Positions 23,401-31,830 of a stretch of DNA of 64,000 nucleotides are shown here, one piece after another. The stretch is from NCBI RefSeq assembly GCF_018687675.1, contig NZ_CP061302.1, forward strand, positions 756,192 to 820,191, in the 5' to 3' direction. Position 1 is the stretch's first letter; every line of letters starts with the position of its first letter. The position numbers were made by a program, and so were the translations under genes. The stretch comes from Polynucleobacter sp. MG-Unter2-18 (GTDB taxonomy: Bacteria; Pseudomonadota; Gammaproteobacteria; Burkholderiales; Burkholderiaceae). The notes below the pieces were generated by a model, which saw only the letters and a program-made list of their open reading frames with translations, did not search any database and was not told the DNA's origin.

Positions 23401-23543
23401 CTAACTGAAATGATGGGGGTATTAAAACTAGGTAGTGCTGCAACAGGAATGTTGAAGTAGGCAACGGTGCCTGCTATTACTGTGGAAATAGATAGCAGCA
23501 CCGTCATCACGGGGCGTCTAATACATAATTCAGAGAGCGTCAT
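20445..23543 (-). CDS. RND efflux transporter, HAE1/AcrB-like permease
   Basis: Inner-membrane proton-driven pump of a tripartite drug exporter. 1032 residues with the family's twofold layout: N-terminal helix starting in the RRPVMT segment, a large periplasmic loop, six helices, then a repeat of both. Proton-relay aspartates are in VGLVVDDAIVVLEN and the relay lysine in GIVKKNAILMIDFA. It most resembles the MdtB/MdtC and MexF-like HAE1 branches. ATGA overlap with the upstream adaptor gene. No TolC-type outer-membrane gene is present in the window, so a porin encoded elsewhere must serve it. Substrates unknown. Confidence 0.92.
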   Translation of the reverse strand: MTLSELCIRRPVMTVLLSISTVIAGTVAYFNIPVAALPSFNTPIISVSASLPGAAPENMASSVALPLEKEFSTIDGIKVISSTNTLGSTSITLEFTSERDIDKAAVDVQAALLRAQRRLPIEMTVPPSYRKINPADTAVLVIRVSSPSISLAEINDYAENLLAPNISTISGVSQVQVYGAKRYAVRVSVRPDALGNRNITMEELATAINKANTNSPVGTLDGPRQLITIYANPQLVKAEEFGNLVIAQRNGLPVYLRDVADVQESFEDVKTFATSGGERSIAIGILRQPNANTVDLVKTIKKLLPRLQEQMPASIKLTLINDRSLSIIEAIHDVNITLALTIFLVVLVIFLFLKRISATLIPSISLPISLIGAFFLLYVLGYSLDNISLLGITLAVGLVVDDAIVVLENIMRYIEQGMDPLKASLKGSKEVGFTIISISISLVAVFIPLFFMAGPIGLLFREFAVVVSLSILVSAVVSLTIVPLLCSRFLPKPGDHPKEYAVTKQFDRIFDWSLKTYVHYLDLALLNRKKVLWGAVASFFITIYLFSNSPKGFFPEEDIGQITATTEASEDTSFKTMLELQDRAAEIVNNDPNVANSISILGGGQSAGRNTGRFFIILKPKGDREKMSKVIEGLRNKFKDVPGLQVYMRPVQNLQLGGRSSKSRYQFTLQSVGFEGVNEWADKMTDKIRSNPIFRDVTSDSKMKGLNVKIEIDREKAASAGVTIADIRGALYNSFGERQVSTIYTPVNTYYVILETAESDRQFETDLNKVYVRGRATDKLIPLSSLASFVRTVGPTAVNHQGQIPAVTISFNLAPDVFLGDATKAIDGYEKEIGLPPSIITSYGGDAAVFKDNQSGQVILILAALGVIYILLGVLYESYIHPLTILAGLPSAAIGAILALRIFGFELTVVASIGILLLIGIVKKNAILMIDFALDAQRNQGMSPEKAIREACILRFRPIMMTTIAALMGAFPIALGLGAGAELRQPLGISVAGGLIFSQFVTLIITPVIYLYLDKYAGNGPLEIPPSVLEGT

Positions 23544-24859
23544 TTTTTCTCAGGTGCGGGAGAGGGTGCCGCTGTTTTAGCTGGAGGAGCGGTAGCAGCT
23601 GCCTTTTTTGCTTCTCGGATCTTGCTACCAGGACGCAGGTTTTGCTTGCCTTCAATAACCACACGGGAGCCTGCATCAATACCACTAATAACAGAGGTGC
23701 CTTGGTATTCATAAACAACTTTGATGGGCTTAGGTTGAACCTTGTCATCCTTGTCCACAAGATAAATCAGGCGACCTTTTGGGCTAATGACAATAGCCTC
23801 GGATGGGACTGCAATCGCATCTTTGATGGTATTGGCACTCAATGAGACTCGGGCAAATTGACCGGGCAAAAGGGTCATCTTCTCGTTGGGTATCTGAGCA
23901 CGCACTCTTACTGCCGCAATACTGGGGTCTACTTGGTTATCAATCACCAGCACTTCACCTTCGTAAACAGATGCTGCATTGTTACCAACGCTTACTTTCA
24001 CCTTCAACGGGGTATCGGCTTGCTTGCCTTCCATCAATAGGGGAATATCTTTCTCGGGCACTACAAACTGAACATTGATGGGATTGAGTTGAGTAATGGT
24101 CACCATAGACCCAACGCTCGAAGTTGCAGTAGAGCTGGTCGCAGTTGTTACTACGTTACTGGCTTGTACCAGTGATCCTGGGAATACGTTGATGATGCCG
24201 GCTCGTCCTGCGATTGGTGAGCGAATGGAGTCATAAGAGAGTTGAACTTCAGCAGACCGAGCAGCTGCCTGAGCGGACTTGGCATTGGCAAGAGAGGTTT
24301 CTAATCCCGCTTTGGAGATAAAGTTTTTAGTAACCAACTCTTGAGCGCGCAAGTATTGCTTTTGAGCATCATCCGCTAGCGCTTTTAATTTCTCATAATT
24401 AGCGCGATCGTTACGATCATCGAGAGTGAAGAGCAGTTGACCTTCTTTAACTTCTTGTCCATCTTTAATGTGAATTGTTTTGACCGTATTGGTAGTCATT
24501 GGCCGAATATCGACGATGCTGTTAGAAATAATCGTACCAGTGGCTTCAATAATGAGTGGAATATTTTTCTTCTCAACTATGACGCTAGTGATAGTTTGAG
24601 TACCCCCACCAGTTTTGGTATTGACTGGAAAATAATAGTCATAGGCTTTAGATCCAGCATACAAAATCAGCAGCACAATCAAAATGCGCCACTTATAATT
24701 CAGGGTGAACGCTTTGACTGTGGCGTAGTTTATTTTTCTTAACTGGCTTAGATGCGGGGAAGTTTTTTTCCAAAGAGTGCAGAGATGACTCATGACCCAG
24801 TTTTTGAGTATTGGAAGCTTAGCGACTACCTTGTCGAGTGCAGATTCAATTTTTGACAC
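23540..24859 (-). CDS. RND efflux periplasmic adaptor (membrane fusion protein)
   Basis: Links the RND pump to an outer-membrane channel. 439 residues: about 55 basic N-terminal residues, one membrane helix (WRILIVLLILYAG), a biotinyl-lipoyl half (HIKDGQEVKEGQLLFTLDD), a helical hairpin (YLRAQELVTKNFISKAGLE), the second lipoyl half (IRSPIAGRAGIINVFPGS) and beta-barrel domains. The tail is rich in Ala/Pro/Lys. The cytoplasmic N-terminal extension is longer than in most AcrA proteins, which are lipoproteins; this one has an uncleaved anchor. GTG start. Ends in an ATGA overlap with the pump gene. Confidence 0.9.
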   Translation of the reverse strand: MSKIESALDKVVAKLPILKNWVMSHLCTLWKKTSPHLSQLRKINYATVKAFTLNYKWRILIVLLILYAGSKAYDYYFPVNTKTGGGTQTITSVIVEKKNIPLIIEATGTIISNSIVDIRPMTTNTVKTIHIKDGQEVKEGQLLFTLDDRNDRANYEKLKALADDAQKQYLRAQELVTKNFISKAGLETSLANAKSAQAAARSAEVQLSYDSIRSPIAGRAGIINVFPGSLVQASNVVTTATSSTATSSVGSMVTITQLNPINVQFVVPEKDIPLLMEGKQADTPLKVKVSVGNNAASVYEGEVLVIDNQVDPSIAAVRVRAQIPNEKMTLLPGQFARVSLSANTIKDAIAVPSEAIVISPKGRLIYLVDKDDKVQPKPIKVVYEYQGTSVISGIDAGSRVVIEGKQNLRPGSKIREAKKAAATAPPAKTAAPSPAPEKK

Positions 24860-24973
24860 GGTCTCGTTTTTTCTTGGTTTTGCATGGGTTTAGCGGTCAA
24901 CTCTTCATCAACCTTGAATGGATTCATTCTCTCATAAGACCGTAAAAATGGGGTCTGTGAGCGACTGCCTAGC

Positions 24974-25429
24974 TTAGGGCAGAAATTCTTCCACACCTTT
25001 ATTCGCCAATAGGTCTGCGAGCTCATTACCAGGGTGGCCGTTATGCCCACGAACCCAGTGCCAACTAATTTGATGATCGGGTATCAGGGCATCTAATTCT
25101 TGCCATAAATCGGCATTTTTGACGGGATCTTTGCTAGCAGTCTTCCAGCCCCTTTTTTTCCAGCCCTCAAGCCACTCCGTCACACCCTTTTGTACATACT
25201 GAGAGTCGGTCCAGAGTTCTACCGAGCTGGTTTGCTTAAGGGCTCGCAGCGCGTGAATTACGGCGCTAATTTCCATCCGATTGTTAGTGGTATGTTCAGC
25301 GCCACCATGAAGGTGCTTTTCATGGCCGCCTGAGCGCAGGACGGCACCCCAACCTCCGGGCCCGGGGTTACCTTTGCAGGCACCATCGGTATAAATGACA
25401 ATGTGAGGAAGTGGTTTGGCATCAGACAT
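24974..25429 (-). CDS. rnhA: Ribonuclease HI
   Basis: Cuts the RNA strand of RNA-DNA hybrids (R-loops, primer remnants). 151 residues, with carboxylates in [30 protein letters not shown] and ELADLLAN, and the basic handle WKKRGWKT. Four bases separate it from the preceding methyltransferase gene, so the two are cotranscribed. A gap of 114 bases then leads to the efflux adaptor. Confidence 0.95.
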   Translation of the reverse strand: MSDAKPLPHIVIYTDGACKGNPGPGGWGAVLRSGGHEKHLHGGAEHTTNNRMEISAVIHALRALKQTSSVELWTDSQYVQKGVTEWLEGWKKRGWKTASKDPVKNADLWQELDALIPDHQISWHWVRGHNGHPGNELADLLANKGVEEFLP

Positions 25430-25433
25430 GCTG

Positions 25434-26249
25434 TTAATTTACTCGGTCTTGCTTATTTACCAACTGCTGGCGACTTTCAGCTACTGGGTTCAATTGAGTG
25501 ATGGCTGGGATGCGCAGACCTTGGACCTGTCCGATGAGGCGAATACCTTGCTGGCGCTTAATGGCGGAAACTAAGAATACGGCTCCAAAAATAGGCCACC
25601 AGCGATTGCCAGCAGGTTCCATAAAGTCCATTCTAGCCATGCCTGACTCACCACTCAAGGGTAGTTTGTAGCAGCCAAAATGGCCTCTATCGAGTGAGAA
25701 ATTTAATAGTTGCAACCAATCTTTAATTCTGAGTAAGCCTATAAATTGACCATCTCTTGGTAAATAGGGACTACCGATCAATCTGCTGAGATATTGACGC
25801 ATACCCCAAAGACTGGCCGGGTTGAATCCAGAAATAATCAAGCGGCCCTCAGGGCGAAGGACGCGCTCAGCTTCTCTGAGAATTTGATGGGGATCAGCGG
25901 CAAATTCCAAGACATGTGGCATCACTAATAAATCGATGGATTCAGAAGCAAAAGGCAGCTCATTGGCGTTGCCTTCAATCTGATGCCATTTAAACTGGTC
26001 AACCTGTTTTTGGCGATCATGAGTATGAATGAGCAGGGCTTGCAAGGGCATGCGGTTTTCTGCCAAGGTGTTCATTTGCGGCAAACCAATTTGCACGGCA
26101 TAAAAACCAAATACATCAGCCACGATCTGATTGAAGCATTTCTGCTCCCAGGCCAGTACATAGCGCCCTGGAGGTGACTGAAGCCACTTTTCCCAGGAAC
26201 TCCAGGGTGGCGCAGGCATCTGAGAAGGTGTGGGTGGGGTTGGTATCAT
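25434..26249 (-). CDS. YafS-like class I methyltransferase domain protein
   Basis: A 271-residue protein with the later half of a Rossmann methyltransferase fold: [19 protein letters not shown], then [24 protein letters not shown]. The glycine-rich SAM motif I expected near residue 70 is absent ([10 protein letters not shown] there), so catalysis is doubtful or unusual. Position beside rnhA, gloB, mltD and dnaQ matches the E. coli yafS neighbourhood, supporting homology. The start may be ATG 26249 or the internal ATG 26219 (MPAPPWSS); the former leaves only six bases to the divergent gloB start. Function unknown. Confidence 0.75.
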   Translation of the reverse strand: MIPTPPTPSQMPAPPWSSWEKWLQSPPGRYVLAWEQKCFNQIVADVFGFYAVQIGLPQMNTLAENRMPLQALLIHTHDRQKQVDQFKWHQIEGNANELPFASESIDLLVMPHVLEFAADPHQILREAERVLRPEGRLIISGFNPASLWGMRQYLSRLIGSPYLPRDGQFIGLLRIKDWLQLLNFSLDRGHFGCYKLPLSGESGMARMDFMEPAGNRWWPIFGAVFLVSAIKRQQGIRLIGQVQGLRIPAITQLNPVAESRQQLVNKQDRVN

Positions 26250-26255
26250 GGGTCT

Positions 26256-27065
26256 ATGGTGAAGAATACTTTATTGCAAGTTTGGCCGATACCGGCTTTT
26301 GATGACAATTACCTCTGGTGTATCCATGATGGCCAGTCTGCCTTGATCGTTGATCCAGGTGATGCTGCCCCCGTGCTGCAATATCTCGAGCAAAATAAAT
26401 TGACTCTGAAGGGTATTTTAATTACCCATCACCATGCAGACCATACCGGGGGCATCCTTACTATATTGAATACCCTCGGCTCGTCTATCCCGGTATATGG
26501 CCCAGCTGCAATTGATATTCCAGGCCGCACGCATGCCGTGATGGAGGGTGACAAGATCGAAGTGACTGCACCACGTATTAGCCTTGAGGTTTACGAAGTG
26601 CCTGGCCATACTTTGAGTCACATTGCTTACTTTGCGAACATGCAGGCCAATGTAGTTGAGCCTATGCTGTTCTGTGGCGATACCTTGTTTGCGTCTGGCT
26701 GCGGTCGCTTGTTTGAGGGCACTCCAACCCAGATGAGCCAGTCTCTCGCGAAGTTCATCGCCTTACCTAAAAACACTCTGGTGTATTGCACACATGAATA
26801 CACCTTATCCAATATTCGCTTTGCGCTGGCGGTTGAACCTAATAATGCCAACCTGATTACTTGGGCGGAAACTGCTAAAGCTCTGCGCGATCAACGGCTA
26901 CCAACATTACCAACGACCATTGGACAAGAATTGCAAGTCAATCCATTCATGCGCTGTGATCAACAGGCGGTCATCGATGCGGCCCTTGAGGTCTCGGGTG
27001 AAAAATCTCTACCCACACCTGCTCATGTCTTAGCGGTAATTCGGGCATGGAAGGATCGGTTCTGA
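26256..27065 (+). CDS. gloB: Hydroxyacylglutathione hydrolase (glyoxalase II)
   Basis: Hydrolyses S-lactoylglutathione to lactate and glutathione, the second step of methylglyoxal detoxification. The metallo-beta-lactamase metal motif THHHADHTGG is at about residues 55-64, with later ligands in PGHTLSH, FCGDTLF and YCTHEYT. The C-terminal substrate domain ends in ADHT-family-like NPFMRC and ALEVSGEKSLPTP. 269 residues. Its TGA shares one base with the mltD start. Confidence 0.93.
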   Translation: MVKNTLLQVWPIPAFDDNYLWCIHDGQSALIVDPGDAAPVLQYLEQNKLTLKGILITHHHADHTGGILTILNTLGSSIPVYGPAAIDIPGRTHAVMEGDKIEVTAPRISLEVYEVPGHTLSHIAYFANMQANVVEPMLFCGDTLFASGCGRLFEGTPTQMSQSLAKFIALPKNTLVYCTHEYTLSNIRFALAVEPNNANLITWAETAKALRDQRLPTLPTTIGQELQVNPFMRCDQQAVIDAALEVSGEKSLPTPAHVLAVIRAWKDRF

Positions 27066-28474
27066 TGTTGTGGCGCTATGCGGCGATATTGCTGATTTCG
27101 GTACTAACAGGTTGCGCTAGTACTGGAGATTGGTCTTCTGATGTGCCGACTCGTCAGGATCCGCGCGCCTCTAATGCGAAGCGGGTAAATTTAAAAAACC
27201 AATCTGTCAGCGATCTGTACGCACCATCAAGCAATCTCTGGATTCGGATTCGGGATGGTTTCGAGATGGAGCCCATGAACACGCCGCTGGAGATCGAGCA
27301 AGTGCGCTGGCTTAGCGCACGCCCAGAATATGTCCAACGCTCAATGGCTCGCTCATCACGTTATCTGTTTTATATCGTGCAAGAAGTCAATGCACGCAAG
27401 ATGCCAACCGAGATCGCTTTACTCCCGTTTGTCGAGAGCGCATTCGTGACGCATGCCAAATCTAGCGCAAAGGCCATGGGCTTGTGGCAATTTATGCCGG
27501 CAACCGGTAAAGATTTTCAGTTAACGCAAAACGTCTTTAGGGATGAGCGAAGGGATGTCTTGCAATCTACTGATGCCGCCTTAGATTACTTGCAACGTCT
27601 TCATAAACAGTTTGGCAGTTGGGATCTTGCCTTAGCTGCGTATAACTGGGGTGCAGGTAATGTCTCAAAAGCGCAAAAACGTAATCTTGCTGCTGGACTC
27701 CCTACGGATTACTTGAGTCTCAAGATGCCCAATGAGACTCGCAACTATGTTCCAAAGTTAATGGCCTACCGGCAGATTGTTTTAGATCCAAAAGCCTATG
27801 GCATTGTTCTGCCAGATTTAGAAAACCATCCTTATTTCGTTGCCGTGGATGTCGGGTCTGATATTGATGTGTCTCTAGTAATTCAGTTAAGCGAAATTCC
27901 AGAGAGCGAGTTTCATAGCTTGAACCCTTCTTTCAATAAGCCAGTCATCTTGAGTAATGCTAATCAGCAAATCTTGCTACCGTTTGGGCATGCTGAGGTC
28001 TTCCAAGAAAATCTCAAGAAGTACACCAAGCCACTATCTTCATGGACTGCGGTACAGGTGACTAAGACTGAATCAGTCGACCAGGCTGCAAAAACACTGG
28101 GTGTGGATGCTGAAACCTTAAGAGCAGTCAATGGCATACCTAAAGGCATGAGAATTCGGGCGGGTTCAACGGTTTTAGTGCCTAAAACTAATCATCGCCC
28201 TGGGGATATCTCAGTAGCATTGGCAGAAAATGGCAGTCTTAATTTGCTTAAGTCAGGACCGCCAGCGCCTAAAAATTGTTCAAAAGGGGCTAAGTGCCCG
28301 GTAGTAAAGATTGGAAAAGCTGGCACTAAGGGTAATTCTTCAGCAAATAATGCTGCAACTCAGCATAAATCCGCATCGACAGGGCTTGCAAAATCTGCGA
28401 AAAATGGATCTTCGAATACAACTAGCTCGACTCCCAAGGCTTCAACTAGCAAGGGAGCTAGCAAGATTCAGTAA
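27065..28474 (+). CDS. mltD: Membrane-bound lytic murein transglycosylase D
   Basis: Periplasmic lipoprotein that cleaves peptidoglycan glycan strands with anhydro-muropeptide formation. Start ATG 27065 (TGATG overlap with gloB) gives a lipoprotein signal ending LTGC, C17 lipidated; an ATG 18 bases upstream would spoil it. The SLT domain shows the catalytic glutamate in LPFVESAF, then AMGLWQFMPATG and LAAYNWGAGN. One LysM-like repeat (about residues 330-375) follows, where E. coli MltD has two. The last 80 residues are Ser/Ala/Lys-rich low complexity. 469 residues. Confidence 0.9.
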   Translation: MLWRYAAILLISVLTGCASTGDWSSDVPTRQDPRASNAKRVNLKNQSVSDLYAPSSNLWIRIRDGFEMEPMNTPLEIEQVRWLSARPEYVQRSMARSSRYLFYIVQEVNARKMPTEIALLPFVESAFVTHAKSSAKAMGLWQFMPATGKDFQLTQNVFRDERRDVLQSTDAALDYLQRLHKQFGSWDLALAAYNWGAGNVSKAQKRNLAAGLPTDYLSLKMPNETRNYVPKLMAYRQIVLDPKAYGIVLPDLENHPYFVAVDVGSDIDVSLVIQLSEIPESEFHSLNPSFNKPVILSNANQQILLPFGHAEVFQENLKKYTKPLSSWTAVQVTKTESVDQAAKTLGVDAETLRAVNGIPKGMRIRAGSTVLVPKTNHRPGDISVALAENGSLNLLKSGPPAPKNCSKGAKCPVVKIGKAGTKGNSSANNAATQHKSASTGLAKSAKNGSSNTTSSTPKASTSKGASKIQ

Positions 28475-28508
28475 ACCCAGACACATTAATTTACTTTTTA
28501 GGTTGACC

Positions 28509-30392
28509 ATGTCCTATAAATCAGAACACGAACGCTCCATTAAAGACCCAGATGGATTCTGGGGAGAGCAGGCAAAACTCATTCATTGGGAAAAACCATT
28601 TAACAAGGTTCTGGATTACGCAAACCCTCCGTTTGCAAAATGGTTCGAGGGTGGATTAACCAACCTCTGCTACAACGCAGTTGATCGTCATCTCAAAGAT
28701 CGTGCTGATCAGAATGCTTTAGTCGCTGTTTCAACAGAAACGAATCTAGAAAAAGCATACACATACAAAGAGCTTTACGAAGAAGTTAATCGCATTGCAG
28801 CCATCTACAAAGCGAACGGTGTTCAAAAGGGCGATCGCGTCCTGATTTACATGCCGATGATTGCTGAGGCCTGTTTCGCTATGCTCGCTTGTGCACGTAT
28901 TGGTGCCATTCACTCTGTGGTGTTTGGTGGCTTTGCATCACATAGTTTGGCATCACGTATCGATGATGCAAAACCGAAAATGATTGTGACTGCAGAAGCG
29001 GGGGCGCGAGGTGGTAAAGCAGTCCCTTATAAGCCTTTACTCGATGAAGCAATCAAGCTCGCGAGCTACAAGCCTGAGAAAGTTCTGATTGTGAATCGTG
29101 GACTCACTGAGTTCGCTACAGTAGCTGGTCGCGATTTGGATTACATAACTGAACGCCAAAAGCACCTCAATGATTTGGTACCGATTGAGTGGGTGGATGC
29201 AACCCACACATCCTATATTTTGTATACCTCTGGTACTACTGGTAAACCCAAGGGCGTGCAACGTGACACCGGTGGTTATGCAGTTGCCTTGGCCTCCACC
29301 ATGAAGCACATCTTCTGTGGTAACCCAGGTGAGACCATGTTCTGTACATCAGATATTGGTTGGGTAGTCGGTCATAGCTACATCATTTACGCGCCATTGA
29401 TCAACGGCATGGCAACCATTCTTTACGAAGGTACTCCCTTGCGTCCTGATGCAGGTATTTGGTGGGAACTGGTTGAAAAGTACAAAGTATCAGTCATGTT
29501 TTCTGCACCAACTGCTGTTCGTGTTCTTAAGAAACAAGATCCTGCCTTCTTAACTAAATACGATCTCTCGAGCTTGCGTGCTTTGTTCTTGGCAGGCGAG
29601 CCTTTGGATGAGCCAACCGCAACCTGGATACATGATGCGATTAAGAAGCCGATCGTAGATAACTATTGGCAGACAGAAACAGGTTGGCCAATGCTGGCAA
29701 TCCAGCGTGGGGTAGAAGTGATGCCACACAAGTTTGGCTCACCTGGTGTCCCATCATTTGGTTACAACATGAAGCTATTAGATGACGCTACTTCGGAAGA
29801 GTTGGGTCCAGATCGGAAGGGCGTAATTGCGATTGAGGGTCCTTTACCTCCGGGCTGCATGCAAACTGTCTGGGGTGATGACAAGCGTTTTGTGAGTACT
29901 TATTGGGAAACTATCCCCGGTAAGACCATTTACTCTACTTTTGACTGGGGCATCAAAGATGCGGATGGCTACTTCTTTATCTTAGGCCGAACTGATGACG
30001 TGATTAACGTTGCCGGTCATCGCTTAGGCACCCGTGAAATTGAAGAGAGCATTTCTAGTCACCCAAATATCTCAGAAGTGGCAGTAGTGGGTATTGAGGA
30101 CAAACTGAAGGGTCAGGCTGCGATTGCCTTTGTGATTCCAAAGGATGCCTCTGATACGGCTACTCTAGAAGCTGAGTGCATGAAGACCGTAGATACCACT
30201 CTAGGTGCAATTGCTCGTCCAGGTCGGGTTTATGTAGTCACAGCCTTGCCCAAGACTCGCTCAGGCAAGATCGTCCGCCGTGCTCTCCAAGCTGTAGCTG
30301 AAGGGCGCGATCCTGGCGACATCAGCACAATGGAAGATCAAACTGTTTTAGCCCAAATTAAGACCATCATCGAGCAAAGCGCAAAGTCTTAA
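28509..30392 (+). CDS. prpE: Propionate-CoA ligase
   Basis: AMP-forming acyl-CoA synthetase that activates propionate to propionyl-CoA. Motifs: YTSGTTGKPKGVQ (ATP), YWQTETGWP, GRTDDVINVAGHRLGT (hinge) and the acylated lysine in TRSGKIVRR. GVQRDTGGYAVAL is typical of PrpE and separates it from acetyl-CoA synthetase. Start ATG 28509 (MSYKSEHERS) gives 627 residues, the family length. The frame is open 66 codons further into mltD, but that part has no family similarity. No prpBCD genes nearby. Confidence 0.92.
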   Translation: MSYKSEHERSIKDPDGFWGEQAKLIHWEKPFNKVLDYANPPFAKWFEGGLTNLCYNAVDRHLKDRADQNALVAVSTETNLEKAYTYKELYEEVNRIAAIYKANGVQKGDRVLIYMPMIAEACFAMLACARIGAIHSVVFGGFASHSLASRIDDAKPKMIVTAEAGARGGKAVPYKPLLDEAIKLASYKPEKVLIVNRGLTEFATVAGRDLDYITERQKHLNDLVPIEWVDATHTSYILYTSGTTGKPKGVQRDTGGYAVALASTMKHIFCGNPGETMFCTSDIGWVVGHSYIIYAPLINGMATILYEGTPLRPDAGIWWELVEKYKVSVMFSAPTAVRVLKKQDPAFLTKYDLSSLRALFLAGEPLDEPTATWIHDAIKKPIVDNYWQTETGWPMLAIQRGVEVMPHKFGSPGVPSFGYNMKLLDDATSEELGPDRKGVIAIEGPLPPGCMQTVWGDDKRFVSTYWETIPGKTIYSTFDWGIKDADGYFFILGRTDDVINVAGHRLGTREIEESISSHPNISEVAVVGIEDKLKGQAAIAFVIPKDASDTATLEAECMKTVDTTLGAIARPGRVYVVTALPKTRSGKIVRRALQAVAEGRDPGDISTMEDQTVLAQIKTIIEQSAKS

Positions 30393-30412
30393 ACCCAGCT
30401 TGGCAGCATCCA

Positions 30413-30448
30413 AATAAGCCCCTCAGTCGCTCGATTCAGGGGCTTATT
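30413..30448 (+). terminator. Hairpin after prpE, possible terminator
   Basis: A perfect 11-bp stem AATAAGCCCCT / AGGGGCTTATT with a 14-base loop. No T-run follows, so intrinsic termination is not certain; it may mark the prpE 3' end instead. Confidence 0.55.
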
Positions 30449-30496
30449 ACCTTGCAAGCCTCATTGGCTGGGAATCCAAGGGTTTATACGCAAAAC

Positions 30497-30505
30497 TGGT
30501 ATGAT
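30497..30505 (+). promoter_or_regulatory. Candidate extended -10 promoter for carAB
   Basis: TGGTATGAT matches an extended -10 (TGnTATAAT, one mismatch). No good -35 is visible, which extended -10 promoters tolerate. A transcript from here would have a leader of about 115 bases before carA. Read by eye only. Confidence 0.35.
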
Positions 30506-30627
30506 TCAAGGGTTCAAAACTTAATAAATTACCCTAGCGCTTAAAGACACTCACCTCCCGCACAAACAGTCCTGGGTTGGTCTTTTTGGGGTGTTGAGCG
30601 TCGGATGGAGCAGGGACTGGAGATGGT

Positions 30628-31830
30628 TTGTCACCCTTGCTTCCTTCTTTTCCCCCCGCCGTGTTGGCCTTAGCCGACGGCACTCTATTTCCCGGTCTTA
30701 GTATTGGCGCTCCTGGCGAAACTACCGGCGAAGTTGTTTTCAATACCGCACTTACTGGTTATCAAGAGATCATCACTGATCCTAGCTACTCACGCCAAAT
30801 TGTTACCTTGACTTACCCACACATCGGAAACGTTGGGGTAAACGCTCAAGATGCTGAGTCAGATCAGATTCATGCAGCTGGCTTAGTTGTAAAAGACCTC
30901 TCTAAGCGTGTCTCGAATTTTCGCTCTGAAGAAACTCTGGATAGTTACCTCATAAAAGCAGGGGTGGTTGGTATTTCTGGTATTGATACCCGTAAGCTCA
31001 CTCGCATCCTGCGCGATAAGGGCGCTCAGTCCGGCGCTATTGTTGCTGGCAAGATGGGTGAGGACGTAGAGGTTCTTGGTAAGAAAGCCTTGGAGCTAGC
31101 TAAAGCTTTTCCAGGTATGGCTGGTTTAGATCTAGCTAAAGTTGTGACAACAAAGTCCCCATACCAAAGGCGCGAAGCTGAGTGGGATCTGCATGGTCCT
31201 GACGGTAAGCCCGCATACAGAACTCTAGATGCTAGTAAGCCAATCAAAAAAGTAGTTGCCTATGATTTTGGTGTGAAGCGTAATATTTTGCGCATGCTCA
31301 CTGAGCGTGGCTGTGAGTTAACCATCGTTCCTGCGCAAACTAGCGCCACTGAAGTCCTGGCCATGAACCCGGATGGTGTGTTCTTCTCAAATGGCCCCGG
31401 AGATCCCGGCCCTTGCGATTACGCGATTGCCGCTGCAAAAGAAATTATTGAAAAGGGTGTTCCAACATTCGGCATTTGTTTAGGCCACCAAATTATGGGC
31501 TTAGCTGCTGGCGCTAAAACTTTGAAGATGAAATTTGGCCACCATGGTGCGAATCACCCTGTAAAGGATTTGGATACCGGGCGAGTTGCAATTACTTCTC
31601 AGAATCATGGTTTTGCAGTTGATGCAAATACTTTGCCTGACAACATTCGCGTTACGCACGTATCTTTATTTGATGGATCACTGCAAGGTCTGGCTTGGAA
31701 AGACAAGCCTGCTTTGTGTTTCCAAGGCCATCCTGAGGCCTCACCGGGCCCTCACGATATTGCCTATTTATTTGATCGTTTTGTGGAGCTCATGAATGCT
31801 GCCGCTGTTAGTAATAAGGGGGGCAAATAA
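30628..31830 (+). CDS. carA: Carbamoyl-phosphate synthase small subunit (glutaminase)
   Basis: Hydrolyses glutamine and feeds ammonia to CarB for pyrimidine and arginine synthesis. The class I amidotransferase triad is present: cysteine in GICLGHQI and histidine/glutamate in [13 protein letters not shown]. The N-terminal domain shows [15 protein letters not shown]. The frame has no ATG or GTG between its upstream stop (30595) and the family start, so a TTG is used. TTG 30628 has GGAG five bases upstream; TTG 30637 gives the family-like [15 protein letters not shown]. About 400 residues. Its TAA overlaps the carB ATG by one base. Confidence 0.95.
   Translation: MSPLLPSFPPAVLALADGTLFPGLSIGAPGETTGEVVFNTALTGYQEIITDPSYSRQIVTLTYPHIGNVGVNAQDAESDQIHAAGLVVKDLSKRVSNFRSEETLDSYLIKAGVVGISGIDTRKLTRILRDKGAQSGAIVAGKMGEDVEVLGKKALELAKAFPGMAGLDLAKVVTTKSPYQRREAEWDLHGPDGKPAYRTLDASKPIKKVVAYDFGVKRNILRMLTERGCELTIVPAQTSATEVLAMNPDGVFFSNGPGDPGPCDYAIAAAKEIIEKGVPTFGICLGHQIMGLAAGAKTLKMKFGHHGANHPVKDLDTGRVAITSQNHGFAVDANTLPDNIRVTHVSLFDGSLQGLAWKDKPALCFQGHPEASPGPHDIAYLFDRFVELMNAAAVSNKGGK

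Noticed and set aside
28311..28508. 66-codon N-terminal extension of prpE overlapping mltD
   Set aside because: Encodes residues unlike any acyl-CoA synthetase; ATG 28509 gives the full family length.
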